From: Pseudomonas sp. UBA6562
GTDB lineage: Bacteria > Pseudomonadota > Gammaproteobacteria > Pseudomonadales > Pseudomonadaceae
Assembly (NCBI RefSeq): GCF_002434265.1
Contig: NZ_DJJS01000006.1
Coordinates: 620,001-684,000 of the forward strand
DNA: 64,000 nt
Reading direction: 5' to 3'
Shown: piece by piece, positions 43,439 to 53,183 of the stretch
How the letters are laid out: every line of letters starts with the position of its first letter
How positions within the stretch are numbered: position 1 is the stretch's first letter
Notes under the pieces: generated by a model
Told to the model about the DNA's origin: nothing
What the model saw: the letters and a program-made list of their open reading frames with translations, nothing else
The model's database searches: none
Program-made: the position numbers and the translations under genes

Positions 43439-44077
43439 TTAACGATCCGGTTGCGGAGTCAGGCGCAGGTAAGGTTTGACGGCGCGATAGCCCTTGGGAA
43501 AGCGCCGTTTGATTTCGTCTTCGTCCTTCAGCGAAGGCACGATCACCACGTCGTCACCCTGCTGCCAGTTGCCCGGCGTCGCCACCTTGTGGCTGTCGGT
43601 CAGTTGCAGCGAATCGATCACGCGCAAAATTTCATGGAAATTGCGCCCGGTGCTGGCCGGGTAGGTGATGGTCAGGCGCACTTTCTTCTGCGGGTCGATG
43701 ACGAACAGCGAGCGTACGGTGAGGGTGTCGCTGGCATTGGGATGGATCAGGTCGTACAGGTCGGACACCTTGCGGTCGGCGTCGGCGATGATCGGGAAGT
43801 TGACCTGGGTCTGCTGGGTTTCGTTGATGTCGTCGATCCAGCGGTGGTGGGACTCGGCCGGGTCGACCGACAAGGCGATGGCCTTGACGCCGCGCTTGGC
43901 GAATTCGTCCTTCAGCTTGGCGGTCAGGCCAAGTTCAGTGGTGCACACCGGGGTGAAGTCGGCCGGGTGCGAGAACAGCACGCCCCAGCTGTCTCCGAGC
44001 CACTCGTGGAAACGCAGGTTACCGAGGGTGGAGTCCTGCTCGAAATCGGGGGCGATGTCGCCAAGTTTGAGGCTCAT
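43439..44077 (-). CDS. lsfA: 1-Cys peroxiredoxin LsfA
   Basis: 212 aa. AhpC/TSA thioredoxin fold with peroxidatic Cys45 in HPADFTPVCTTELG and a C-terminal 1-Cys domain; no resolving cysteine is evident. It reduces peroxides and in pseudomonads is induced under sulfur starvation. Sits upstream of the ssu operon with its own terminator. Confidence 0.95.
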   Translation of the reverse strand: MSLKLGDIAPDFEQDSTLGNLRFHEWLGDSWGVLFSHPADFTPVCTTELGLTAKLKDEFAKRGVKAIALSVDPAESHHRWIDDINETQQTQVNFPIIADADRKVSDLYDLIHPNASDTLTVRSLFVIDPQKKVRLTITYPASTGRNFHEILRVIDSLQLTDSHKVATPGNWQQGDDVVIVPSLKDEDEIKRRFPKGYRAVKPYLRLTPQPDR

Positions 44078-44129
44078 GGGTGCGTTTCCTGTGCTGTTCT
44101 CTACCAGATGGAAGCCACTGTGCCTGAAT

Positions 44130-44172
44130 CCGGATCAAATAAAAAAGAATCAATAACGATTTATTTATAGCT
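44130..44172 (-). promoter_or_regulatory. AT-rich promoter island upstream of lsfA
   Basis: A/T-rich stretch with gatttatttatag (44158-44170), similar in kind to the islands before ssuE, tauA and the RBBP9 gene. Confidence 0.45.
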
Positions 44173-44197
44173 TTTGGCGATATGAAATTCGACCTGT

Positions 44198-44223
44198 AAA
44201 AAAGCCCTGCACCAGGCAGGGCT
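44198..44223 (-). terminator. Rho-independent terminator of the porin gene
   Basis: Stem agccctgc / gcagggct, loop accag, followed on the minus strand by TTTTTT. Confidence 0.88.
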
Positions 44224-44243
44224 TGTTGCTTTGCAGCTACGCC

Positions 44244-45560
44244 TTACAGGAAGTTGTAGGTGTAGTTGAAGATCAGACGGGTCTGGTCCTGGTCCGCCAG
44301 CGAGCTGGTGCCAGCACCGCGGTACACGCCGTGGCGCAGGCTGGTGCCCAGGCCTTTGAGCGGGCCTTGCTGGATCACGTAGTCGATCCGCGCATCGCGT
44401 TCCCACTCGCTGAAGGTGCCGTTGCCGTTGGCGTTCTTGCCGTCTTCGCCCTTGAGGTAGGAGACCGACGCCTTCAGGCCCGGAACGCCCAAGCCTGCGA
44501 AGTCGTAGGCGTACTGACCGAAGGTGGTGTTCTCACCGGCCTTGGCGAACTGGTTGATCATGCTGTCGGTGAACAGGTAGAAGCTCGAGCCGCCCGCACC
44601 TTCGTTGGCCAGGCTGCCCTGGTTGAGCCAGACGAAGCCGCCGTCGTCGTTCACGCGCTGGTGGCCCAACAGGAACGAGTTGCCGCCCAGGGTGTAGGTG
44701 AAGATCGCCGACCAGGTCTTGTTGTCGACCTCGCCCGGAGTCTTGGCGTAGCCGCCGTTGTTGTTGAAGCGGTAGCCGGCGTCGCCGTTCTTGCCGTCGC
44801 TGCTGCTGTTGAACCAACGCAGGTCGGTCTTGAACGACTGGTCCTTGTCGATCTGGAACAGGTGGGTCGCACCCAGGAAGTGCTGTTTGTAGAAGTCTTC
44901 CAGGTTCGAGTAGTAGTACTGCAGGGTCAGGTCTTTGGTCAGCTTGTAGTCCAGACCACCGTAGCGGAACTTGTTGCTTTCCTCGGTACCGCCGTTGACC
45001 GACAAACCGGTACGGTTGCTCGACGCACGGCCCATGGCGTGGGTCAGTTGACCGGCGTTGATGGTCAGGTTGTCGATTTCCTTCGACTGGATGGTGGCGC
45101 CTTCGAAGGTCTGTGGCAGCAGACGACCGTCGTTCGATACCAGGATCGGCAGGGCCGGTGCCAGCGCGCTACCGAAGTGCGCTTCGGTCTTGGAGAAACG
45201 CGCCTTGGCGTTGCCGCCGATACGCGACCACTGATCGGCAGAGCCGTCGCCGTCGTCAGGGAAGAAGCCGCCTTTGTGGTAGCCGCGACCGCCGTCCAGG
45301 TGGATGCCCCACAGGGCCTGGGCGTCGAAGCCGAAGCCTACGGTGCCTTGGGTGAAGCCCGAAATGTAATCGAGCTTGAAGCCCTGGCCCGATTCGCGCT
45401 GGTCAGGACGCACGGCGCCGTGGGCTTCACGGTTGTTGTTATCGAAATACATGGTGCGCGAGCTGAGCGACAGCTTGCTGTCTTCGACGAAACCGGCGGC
45501 GCCGGCCTGTTGCGCAAAAATCCCCAAGGTCACGGCCAGGGCCAGACTCGACTTGTACAT
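44244..45560 (-). CDS. OprD family outer-membrane porin
   Basis: 438 aa. Signal peptide 1-22 (cleavage near AGA/AGF), then an OprD-type beta-barrel beginning FVEDSKLSLSSRTMYFDNNNRE and ending in the aromatic outer-membrane signal NYTYNFL. The family forms 18-stranded, solute-selective channels for amino acids and carboxylates. Its place between lsfA and tauABCD suggests it serves uptake of organosulfur anions under sulfur limitation; this is inference from position. RBS AAAGGAGC precedes the start. Own terminator. Confidence 0.9.
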   Translation of the reverse strand: MYKSSLALAVTLGIFAQQAGAAGFVEDSKLSLSSRTMYFDNNNREAHGAVRPDQRESGQGFKLDYISGFTQGTVGFGFDAQALWGIHLDGGRGYHKGGFFPDDGDGSADQWSRIGGNAKARFSKTEAHFGSALAPALPILVSNDGRLLPQTFEGATIQSKEIDNLTINAGQLTHAMGRASSNRTGLSVNGGTEESNKFRYGGLDYKLTKDLTLQYYYSNLEDFYKQHFLGATHLFQIDKDQSFKTDLRWFNSSSDGKNGDAGYRFNNNGGYAKTPGEVDNKTWSAIFTYTLGGNSFLLGHQRVNDDGGFVWLNQGSLANEGAGGSSFYLFTDSMINQFAKAGENTTFGQYAYDFAGLGVPGLKASVSYLKGEDGKNANGNGTFSEWERDARIDYVIQQGPLKGLGTSLRHGVYRGAGTSSLADQDQTRLIFNYTYNFL

Positions 45561-46011
45561 GAAGTGCTCCTTTACGTTCTAATTTTTGTGCTTCGCGAAG
45601 GCCGGGTCTGTTGCCAGGCTCTTCGTGGTTGGCGATTAGCGCCAAAGCATCCGGGCGAAGTCAATCGTTACAGATCGTTTCGCGACTTTGGTCTAATACG
45701 CCAATCGCGCTACAGAATAATGACAATCCGATAAAACCAGAATGCTTGTCTCGATAATCGGTAAGATTTTTCTGGAATAAGGTCTAAACCCTTATAGAGA
45801 AGTGATTTAAGCAAGCGGCAATTTATTCCAAAGCGTTGCTGTTATAGGCGGGGAAGGTTTCTGACTTAATCGTTTCACCTAAACCTATTCGGTCCTGCTT
45901 TCTCGCCCTCGCACCCGCACCTAAGCTAATTCCCAAAAGTTATTTATTAATAGATTCTTAGATCATTTAGCCTCATCGCCATTCCACCCCGTTCATGATG
46001 AGGAACGCTCA
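45561..46011. promoter_or_regulatory. 451-bp divergent control region between the porin and tauA
   Basis: No gene. The half near tauA holds an AT-rich island with TATTTATTAATA (45941-45952), identical to the one before the RBBP9 gene. A second A/T-rich part (45720-45800) probably carries the porin promoter. Shared CysB-type control of both sides is plausible; -10/-35 boxes could not be fixed with confidence. Confidence 0.55.
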
Positions 46012-46983
46012 ATGATCGCCTTTGCCCCCCTGCGCCTGTTCGCCACCCTCAGCCTGCTCGGCGCCAGCTGGATGGCCCAGGCCGCCGACCTCACCGTGGC
46101 GTACCAGACCACCGTCGACCCGGCCAAAGTGGCCCAGGCCGACGGCGCCTACGAGAAATCCAGCAAAGCCAGCATCGACTGGCGCAAGTTCGACAACGGT
46201 GCCGACGTGATCACCGCCGTGGCCTCGGGCGACGTGCAGATCGGCTACCTGGGTTCCAGCCCTCTGGCCGCCGCCGCCACGCGCAAGCTGCCGATCGAAA
46301 CCTTCCTCATCGCCACCCAGATCGGTGCCGGCGAGGCGCTGGTCGCGCGCAAGGGCATCGACAGTCCACAGGCGTTGATCGGCAAGAAGATCGCCGTGCC
46401 CTTCGTTTCCACCGGTCACTACAGCCTGCTGGCCGCGCTCAAGCAGTGGAACATCGACCCGGCCCAGGTGCAGATCCTCAACCTGGCGCCGCCTGCCATC
46501 ATCGCCGCCTGGAAGCGCGGCGACATCGACGCCACCTACGTCTGGGACCCAGCTCTGGGCGTGGCCAAGGAAACCGGCAAGGTGCTGGTGACCTCCGGTG
46601 AGCTGGCCAGCAAGGGCGCGCCGACCTTCGATGCGTGGATCGTGCGCAAGGATTTCGCCGCCCAGCACCCGGACGTGGTCAAGGCCTTTGCCAAGGTCAC
46701 CCTCGATGCCTACGCCGACTACCGCCAGGACCCGAACGCCTGGCTGGCCAACCCCGACAACGTGAACAAAGTGGCGCGCCTGTCCGGTGCCAAACCGAGC
46801 GACATCCCACTGCTGCTGCAAGGCAACGTCTACCCGCTGGCCGCCGACCAGACCACGGCGCTGGGCGCGCCGACCGTGCAGGCGCTGACCGACACCGCCA
46901 CCTTCCTCAAGGAGCAGGGCAAGGTCGATGCGGTGCTGCCCGACTACGCGCCGTACGTCAGCGCGCAGTTCATCCCCCACTGA
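46012..46983 (+). CDS. tauA: Taurine-binding protein TauA
   Basis: 323 aa. Signal peptide to about residue 24 (AQA/AD), then a NMT1-type binding fold (ADLTVAYQTTVDPAKVAQADGAY). It binds taurine in the periplasm. Starts after GAGGAAC. First gene of tauABC-D. Confidence 0.95.
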   Translation: MIAFAPLRLFATLSLLGASWMAQAADLTVAYQTTVDPAKVAQADGAYEKSSKASIDWRKFDNGADVITAVASGDVQIGYLGSSPLAAAATRKLPIETFLIATQIGAGEALVARKGIDSPQALIGKKIAVPFVSTGHYSLLAALKQWNIDPAQVQILNLAPPAIIAAWKRGDIDATYVWDPALGVAKETGKVLVTSGELASKGAPTFDAWIVRKDFAAQHPDVVKAFAKVTLDAYADYRQDPNAWLANPDNVNKVARLSGAKPSDIPLLLQGNVYPLAADQTTALGAPTVQALTDTATFLKEQGKVDAVLPDYAPYVSAQFIPH

Positions 46984-46998
46984 TCGCCGGAGCCCGCC

Positions 46999-47793
46999 AT
47001 GGCCTTGCTCGAACTGGCGCACGTCAGCGCCCGGTACCCCGGCGCCAGCACTCCGGTGCTGGACGACATCAACCTGAGCCTGGGGCCGCGCCAGTTGCTG
47101 GTGGCCCTCGGCCCGTCGGGCAGCGGCAAGACTTCGCTGCTGAACCTGATCGCCGGCTTCGTCGCGCCCAGCGCCGGGCGCATCAGCCTGGACGGCGTGC
47201 CGATCACCGGGCCCAGCGCCGAACGCGGCGTGGTGTTCCAGGCCCATGGCCTGCTGCCCTGGCAGGATGTGCTGGGCAATGTCGCCTTCGGCTTGGCGTT
47301 GGCCGGCGTACCGCGCGCCGAGCGTGAAGCCAAGGCGCGCGCGATGCTCGACCTGGTCGACCTGAGCGGTTTTGCCGAACGGCGCATCTGGCAGCTGTCG
47401 GGCGGCCAGCAACAGCGCGTGGGCCTGGCCCGCGCATTGGCCGCCGACCCACGGGTGCTGTTGATGGACGAGCCGTTCGGCGCCCTGGACGCCTTCACCC
47501 GGGAGCAGGTGCAGGAACTGCTGCTGCACCTCTGGCAACGCACCCCCAAACCGATCTTCCTGATCACCCACGACATCGAGGAAGCGGTGTTCCTGGCCAC
47601 CGACCTGGTGCTGCTGGCGCCTGAGCCCGGGCGCATCGTCGAGCGCCTGCGACTGGACTTCGGCCAGCGCTACGCTGCCGGCGAATCGGCCCGTGCGATC
47701 AAGTCCGACCCGGCCTTCATCGCCACCCGCGAGCACGTGCTGGCCAAGGTCTTCGATCAACGCCTCGCCGCCCGCCGTCAGGAGCGCGCATGA
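46999..47793 (+). CDS. tauB: Taurine ABC transporter ATP-binding protein
   Basis: 264 aa. Walker A GPSGSGKT (38-45), signature LSGGQQQRV, Walker B LLMDEPFGALD, His in THDIEEA. Lies 15 bp after tauA and overlaps tauC by 4 bases. Confidence 0.95.
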   Translation: MALLELAHVSARYPGASTPVLDDINLSLGPRQLLVALGPSGSGKTSLLNLIAGFVAPSAGRISLDGVPITGPSAERGVVFQAHGLLPWQDVLGNVAFGLALAGVPRAEREAKARAMLDLVDLSGFAERRIWQLSGGQQQRVGLARALAADPRVLLMDEPFGALDAFTREQVQELLLHLWQRTPKPIFLITHDIEEAVFLATDLVLLAPEPGRIVERLRLDFGQRYAAGESARAIKSDPAFIATREHVLAKVFDQRLAARRQERA

Positions 47794-48629
47794 ACAGCCT
47801 GGAACTGCCCTTGAGCCGCGCCACCGATACGCCCCAGCCCACTCCCGTGCGACGTCGGCGCAGCCTGCCCACCCGCTGGATCAGCGTGCTGACCGTGCTC
47901 GCCCTGCTGGCGGGCTGGTGGCTGGTCACCGCTGCCGGCTGGGTGGAGCCGCTGTTCCTGCCCTCGCCCGGCGATGTCGTCGCCAAGGCCAGGCAGTTGC
48001 TCAGCCAAGGCTACATGGAAGCCAGCCTCTGGCAGCACCTGGGCGCGAGCCTGGGGCGTATCGGTCTGGCCCTGCTGCTGGCCACGCTGAGCGCGATCCC
48101 GATCGGCATCGCCATTGGCTACAACCGCGTGGCGCGCGGCATCTTCGACCCGCTGATCGAGTTCTACCGGCCCATCCCACCCTTGGCCTACCTGCCGCTG
48201 ATCGTGATCTGGTGCGGCATCGGCGAGCTGTCCAAGGTACTGCTGATCTATCTGGCGATCTTCGCGCCGATCGCCATCGCCACGGCCACCGGCGTGCGCA
48301 CGGTCGACCCGGTCAGGCTGCGCGCGGCGCAGTCGCTAGGCGCCACCCGGCTGCAACTGGTGAAACACGTGATCCTGCCCAGCGCCTTGCCCGACATCCT
48401 CACCGGCATCCGCATCGGCCTGGGCGTCGGCTGGTCGACCCTGGTGGCCGCCGAGCTGATCGCCGCCACCCGCGGCCTGGGCTTCATGGTGCAGTCGGCG
48501 GCTCAGTTCCTGGTTACCGACGTGGTGGTGCTGGGCATCGTACTGATTGCGGTCATCGCCTTCGCCTTGGAGATGGGCCTGCGCGCCCTGCAACGCAAAC
48601 TGGTGCCCTGGCACGGCGCCACGCATTGA
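47790..48629 (+). CDS. tauC: Taurine ABC transporter permease
   Basis: 279 aa with about six membrane segments and an EAA loop (PVRLRAAQSLGATRLQLVKHVILPSA). Inner-membrane part of TauABC. A 121-bp gap separates it from tauD; no promoter is obvious there. Confidence 0.94.
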   Translation: MNSLELPLSRATDTPQPTPVRRRRSLPTRWISVLTVLALLAGWWLVTAAGWVEPLFLPSPGDVVAKARQLLSQGYMEASLWQHLGASLGRIGLALLLATLSAIPIGIAIGYNRVARGIFDPLIEFYRPIPPLAYLPLIVIWCGIGELSKVLLIYLAIFAPIAIATATGVRTVDPVRLRAAQSLGATRLQLVKHVILPSALPDILTGIRIGLGVGWSTLVAAELIAATRGLGFMVQSAAQFLVTDVVVLGIVLIAVIAFALEMGLRALQRKLVPWHGATH

Positions 48630-48750
48630 CGCAGCGGACGCTGGCACCACATTCGACGAACGGGCCAAGGCTGCGGACAGCGCAGCAGGCCCGCACCGCC
48701 AACGACGCTCGACACCTCGACCCTAACCCCTGACGACGCTGGAGACTTCC

Positions 48751-49584
48751 ATGACCCTGAGCATCTCTCCCCTGGGCACTGCCCTGGGCGCGCAGATCAG
48801 CGGTGTCGACCTGGCCGCGGACCTCTCCCCGGCGCAGCGCGATGCCATCGAGCAGGCCTTGCTCGACCACCAGGTGCTGTTCTTTCGCGACCAGCCGCTG
48901 ACGCCCAACCGGCAGGCGCGCTTCGCCGCACAGTTCGGCGACCTGCACATACACCCGATCTACCCGAAAGTGGCCGACACCCCGCAGGTGCTGATCCTCG
49001 ACACCGCCGTGACCGACGTGCGCGACAACGCGATCTGGCACACCGACGTGACCTTCCTGCCGACCCCGGCCCTGGGCGCGGTGCTGGCCGCCAAGCACGT
49101 GCCGGCCTACGGTGGCGATACCCTGTGGGCCAGTGGCATCGCCGCGTTCGAAGCGCTGTCGGCACCGTTGCGCGGGTTGCTGGAGGGGCTGACCGCCACC
49201 CACGACTTCACCCATTCCTTCCCGCTGGAACGCTTCGGCAGCACCGCCGAGGACCTGGCGCGCTGGGAAGCCGCCCGTCGCGACCACCCACCGCTGTCGC
49301 ACCCGGTGGTGCGCACGCATCCGGTCAGCGGGCGCAAGGCGCTGTTCGTCAACGAAGGCTTCACCACGCGCATCGACGAACTGGCGCCTAGCGAAAGCGA
49401 GGCCCTGCTCAAGCTGCTGTTCGCCCACGCGACGCGCCCGGAATTCACCGTGCGCTGGCGTTGGCAGGCCAACGATGTGGCGTTTTGGGACAACCGCGTG
49501 ACCCAGCATTACGCGGTGGACGACTACCGCCCACAGCGCCGCGTGATGCACCGCGCGACGATTCTGGGGGATGCGCCGTTTTGA
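48751..49584 (+). CDS. tauD: Taurine dioxygenase
   Basis: 277 aa, usual length. 2OG-Fe(II) dioxygenase that converts taurine to sulfite and aminoacetaldehyde. Iron ligands His97-x-Asp99 (WHTDVTF) and the late His in DNRVTQHYAVDDY, with Arg in YRPQRRVMHR for 2-oxoglutarate. Convergent with the BCCT gene across two hairpins. Confidence 0.95.
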   Translation: MTLSISPLGTALGAQISGVDLAADLSPAQRDAIEQALLDHQVLFFRDQPLTPNRQARFAAQFGDLHIHPIYPKVADTPQVLILDTAVTDVRDNAIWHTDVTFLPTPALGAVLAAKHVPAYGGDTLWASGIAAFEALSAPLRGLLEGLTATHDFTHSFPLERFGSTAEDLARWEAARRDHPPLSHPVVRTHPVSGRKALFVNEGFTTRIDELAPSESEALLKLLFAHATRPEFTVRWRWQANDVAFWDNRVTQHYAVDDYRPQRRVMHRATILGDAPF

Positions 49585-49627
49585 GCGGGGCGCGGGCTTC
49601 TTTACAAGACCGCGATGCGCAAAGACA

Positions 49628-49678
49628 GCGCGGGTGACCGGTCTCCCGAATCACCCGCGCGGGCCTGCAGGGCAGGCC
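49628..49678. terminator. Two hairpins between tauD and the BCCT gene
   Basis: Stem gcgcgggtga / tcacccgcgc (49628-49660), then ggcctgc / gcaggcc (49662-49678). They lie between convergent genes and could stop transcription from both sides; no T-runs. Confidence 0.65.
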
Positions 49679-49706
49679 GGAGGGAAACGCCAAGCTGCCG
49701 CTGGCC

Positions 49707-51716
49707 TCAACGCACCAGGTGCAGGAACTGCATGTGCCGTTCGTACTGGTCGAGGATGTCGTTGATGATCTGTTCCTTGCTGTAGCCAACCAGGTCGTAG
49801 TCCTGGCTGCCTTCGGACAGATGCACCTCGGCGCGGTAGTAACGGCGGTTCTTCAGTTCCTGCGAACCCAGCCCGCCCAAGGCGAAAGACGGCGTGAAGT
49901 AGCCGCGCATCTGCACCTGGTAGGTGAACGGCTGCTCCTCGCCGTGGCCGACCTTGAGGCTGACGTTGTCGTGCGCCGGGTCGTCCTGGGTGATGATGGT
50001 CAGGCCCTTCTGCTCGAACACCTCGGTGACCTCGCCGATGGCCGGGCGCACCACATCGTCCATGAAGCGGTACACCTCGTCGCGCGACGGGAAGTGCACC
50101 ACCTGGCTCAGGCGCTGGCGCCAGCCGCCACGGCCTTTGCCGCGCCGTGCCTGGGCCACTGGCGCCAGGGAATGCATCTGCGCGATGCGCCGCTGCGATT
50201 CGAGGTAGAAGGCCTTGTGCAGCCCCCACATCATGCACAGCAGAATCAGCGAGAACGGCAGCGACGTCAGCACCACCGCCGACTTCAGCGAATCGATGCT
50301 GCCGGCGAACAGCAGGCTGATGGTCACCAGCGCGGTCATGCCGCCCCAGAAGATGCGCAACCAGTTCGGCCCGTCTTCGTCGGCGCTGCCGCCTTTGGCC
50401 GACAGCGTCGAAAGCACCACGGTGCCCGAGTCGGCGGAGGTGACGAAGAACACGAAGCTGATGAACACCGTGACGGCGATCACCGCCTTGCTCCAGGGGT
50501 AGGTCTCCAGCAGCAGGTAGAGGGTCATCGACGGATTGTCCAGGGCCGACTGGCCGAGCGCCGCCATGCCATGGTTGATCACCTGGTCGAGGGCGCTGTT
50601 GCCGAAGATCGACATCCAGGCCAGGGTGAAGCCCAGCGGGATCAGCAGCACACCGAAGACGAACTCGCGGATGGTGCGGCCACGGGAGATGCGCGCGATG
50701 AACAGTCCCACGAAGGGCGCCCAAGCGATCCACCAGGCCCAGTAGAACACCGTCCAGCCGCCCAGCCAGTCGCGGTTCTCACCGTAGGCGTAGACGTCGA
50801 AGCTCTTGCTCGGCAACGCGCCGAGGTAGTCGCCCAGGTTCTGGATCAGGGTGTTGAGCAAGTGCTGGGTGGGGCCGGCGAACAGCACGAACAGCAGCAG
50901 CGCACAGGCCAGGAACAGGTTGATGTCGGACATCAGCCGCACGCCCTTCTCCACCCCGGCCACCGCCACCGCCACGGCGGCGCCGACCATCAGCACGATC
51001 AGGCCCACCTGCACCCATTGGCTGTGGCTGATGCCGAACAGGTAGTCGAGCCCCGAGTTCAGGTGCAGCACGCCGAAGCCCAGGTCCGCGCCCAAACCGA
51101 ACACCGTGGCGATGATGCCGAAGCCGTCGACCGCATAGCCGATCGGACCATTGATGCGCTTGCCGATCAGCGGGTACAGCGCCGAGCGCAAGGCCAGCGG
51201 CAGGTTGTGGCGGTAGGCGAAGTACGCCAGGGCCATGCCGACGAAGGCGAACACGCCCCAGCCGTGCAGGCCCCAGTGCAGGAACAGGATCTGCATCGCC
51301 TGGCGCCCGGCCTCGGCCGTGCCGCCCTCGCCTTGCGGCGGTTGCAGCATGTGGGTCAACGGTTCGGAGACGCAGAAGAAGAACAGCGTGATGCTGATCC
51401 CGGCGGCGAACAGCATGCCGGCCCAGGACAGGTAGCTGAACTCGGGTTCGTCGTGGTCGGCACCGAGCTTGATCTTGCCGTAGCCGGAAATGGCGGTGAC
51501 CACCACGAAGACCAGATATAGCGTCATGGCCAACATGTAATACCAGCCGACCGTGTTGGCCGCCCAGTTCTGCGCCGCCAGCAGCCAGTCGCCGGCCGCT
51601 TGCGGGAAGCTGATGACCACAAGGCCGAACAGCAGGATGACGCTCGCCGCGAAATAGAACACCGGCGGGTTCATGCGGACTTTTTCAGGAACGGTTTCAG
51701 GGACCGATGCACTCAT
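49707..51716 (-). CDS. betT: BCCT family transporter (BetT-like)
   Basis: 669 aa. Twelve membrane segments with the Trp-rich BCCT core (GGWTVFYWAWWIAWAPFVG), followed by a long cytoplasmic C-terminal domain of about 170 residues (YRFMDDVVRPAIGEV... to HMQFLHLVR), as in choline-type BetT. BCCT carriers move quaternary ammonium or sulfonium compounds such as choline, glycine betaine or dimethylsulfoniopropionate. Its place between tauABCD and epsC makes a sulfur-containing betaine a possible substrate, but choline is the default. The start at 51716 (MSASVPETVP) is preferred. Confidence 0.88.
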   Translation of the reverse strand: MSASVPETVPEKVRMNPPVFYFAASVILLFGLVVISFPQAAGDWLLAAQNWAANTVGWYYMLAMTLYLVFVVVTAISGYGKIKLGADHDEPEFSYLSWAGMLFAAGISITLFFFCVSEPLTHMLQPPQGEGGTAEAGRQAMQILFLHWGLHGWGVFAFVGMALAYFAYRHNLPLALRSALYPLIGKRINGPIGYAVDGFGIIATVFGLGADLGFGVLHLNSGLDYLFGISHSQWVQVGLIVLMVGAAVAVAVAGVEKGVRLMSDINLFLACALLLFVLFAGPTQHLLNTLIQNLGDYLGALPSKSFDVYAYGENRDWLGGWTVFYWAWWIAWAPFVGLFIARISRGRTIREFVFGVLLIPLGFTLAWMSIFGNSALDQVINHGMAALGQSALDNPSMTLYLLLETYPWSKAVIAVTVFISFVFFVTSADSGTVVLSTLSAKGGSADEDGPNWLRIFWGGMTALVTISLLFAGSIDSLKSAVVLTSLPFSLILLCMMWGLHKAFYLESQRRIAQMHSLAPVAQARRGKGRGGWRQRLSQVVHFPSRDEVYRFMDDVVRPAIGEVTEVFEQKGLTIITQDDPAHDNVSLKVGHGEEQPFTYQVQMRGYFTPSFALGGLGSQELKNRRYYRAEVHLSEGSQDYDLVGYSKEQIINDILDQYERHMQFLHLVR

Positions 51717-51953
51717 GGGCAGTGCACCTCGAAGAGGGGTGGAACGTTCGCAGTGAACGGGTTCAGCAAAGGGAATCCTCCTGTTGAACACCGGCAACAG
51801 ACCAGCGCGTTTATATTGAACAAGCGTTCAAGTTAAACATGGATCGCCCGCCATTGCGACCCAAGCGGGCCGAACGGCAAGCCGGAGTCACGTGTCGATG
51901 TGAGGTTCAGAGAGGTGCCGTGACGGGCAAGTTCCGTACGTGCTCGAACGGCG

Positions 51954-51978
51954 TCAGCCCCCCTGCGGCGGGGGCTGA
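51954..51978 (-). terminator. Hairpin after epsC
   Basis: Perfect 9-bp stem tcagccccc / gggggctga with loop ctgcggc, 13 bp after the epsC stop; no T-run. Confidence 0.6.
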
Positions 51979-51990
51979 GGGCACTGCGGC

Positions 51991-52923
51991 TCAGCGCGTG
52001 CTGTCGCAGTCCAGTTGCAGATTGGCCTGGGTGATGTTGCTTTGCGCGGGCACGCTGCGGGTCAGCCAGACGTTGCCGCCGATGGTCGAGCCTTGGCCGA
52101 TGGTGATGCGCCCCAGGATGGTGGCGCCGGCGTAGATCACCACGTCGTCCTCGACGATCGGGTGGCGCGGCTGGCCCTTGTGCAGCATGCCGGTTTCGTC
52201 GGTCGGGAAACGTTTGGCGCCCAGGGTCACGGCCTGGTAGATACGCACCCGCTCGCCGATGATGGCGGTCTCGCCGATCACTACGCCCGTGCCATGGTCG
52301 ATGAAGAAGCCCGGGCCGATCTGCGCACCGGGATGGATGTCGATGCCGGTGGCCGAGTGCGCCAGCTCCGAGCCGATGCGCGCCAGCAGCGGCAGGCCGG
52401 CGCGGTACAGGTGGTGCGCCAGGCGGTGGTGGATGATGGCCAGGATGCCGGGGTAGCACAGCAGCACTTCGTCGACGCTGCGCGCCGCCGGATCGCCGTG
52501 GAAGGCGGCCAGCACGTCGGTGTCGAGCAGCACGCGCAGGTGCGGCAGCTCGGCGGCGAACGCCTGGATCAAGCTCAGGGCGCGGGCATCGGTGCTGGCC
52601 ACGTCGCTCTTCTCCTGGCGTGCGGCGTAGCGCAGTTCCAGGCGGGCCTGGGTCAGCAGCAGGGTCAGGGCCGTGTCGAGGGTGTGGCCGACGTAGAAGT
52701 CCTCGCTTTCCTCGCGCAGGTCGACCGGCCCCAGGCGCATGGGAAACAGCGCGCCGCGCAACAGCTCGAAGACCTCGCCGATGGCTTCGCGCGAAGGCAG
52801 TTCGCGGCCGCCCTTCTCGCCGCTGCTGCGGCCGTTCTGGGTACGCCACTGGTCACGGGCGCTGCGCAGCCCGTTGACGATGGTCGGAAGCTGCCACTGG
52901 CTGGTCGAAGGGTGTTGGCTCAC
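51991..52923 (-). CDS. epsC: Serine O-acetyltransferase EpsC
   Basis: 310 aa. N-terminal helical part followed by the left-handed beta-helix of hexapeptide repeats (GIDIHPGAQIGPGFFIDHGTGVVIGETAIIG). The active-site His-Asp pattern of SAT is visible in the DIHPGA and FIDHGTG segments. It makes O-acetylserine for cysteine synthesis. The N terminus is longer than in E. coli CysE, as in the EpsC subclass. Likely supplies acceptor when sulfite is released by the neighbouring enzymes. Divergent from the TcyJ-like operon. Confidence 0.93.
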   Translation of the reverse strand: MSQHPSTSQWQLPTIVNGLRSARDQWRTQNGRSSGEKGGRELPSREAIGEVFELLRGALFPMRLGPVDLREESEDFYVGHTLDTALTLLLTQARLELRYAARQEKSDVASTDARALSLIQAFAAELPHLRVLLDTDVLAAFHGDPAARSVDEVLLCYPGILAIIHHRLAHHLYRAGLPLLARIGSELAHSATGIDIHPGAQIGPGFFIDHGTGVVIGETAIIGERVRIYQAVTLGAKRFPTDETGMLHKGQPRHPIVEDDVVIYAGATILGRITIGQGSTIGGNVWLTRSVPAQSNITQANLQLDCDSTR

Positions 52924-53183
52924 GGTGTGCTCCTGCCGCAGGTCGGGGGCGATGTTGGAAAGTGGCCATTACTCTACGACAAACTCGCGGGGGTTGTAGG
53001 CGCGGGTGAACCGAAGCCCCGGCCGCCCACTCCTATCAATGCCAGCATTTCCTTGGTCTATGCTGGGGCCAGCGGCGAACGCAGCGATTCGCGCATAAGC
53101 ACAGACCGACAACGTCTTTCCCGCCGCCGAACACTGCGCTGTATCGTCGCCAGCCATTCCAACCTCCTTACGCAGGGCACTCC

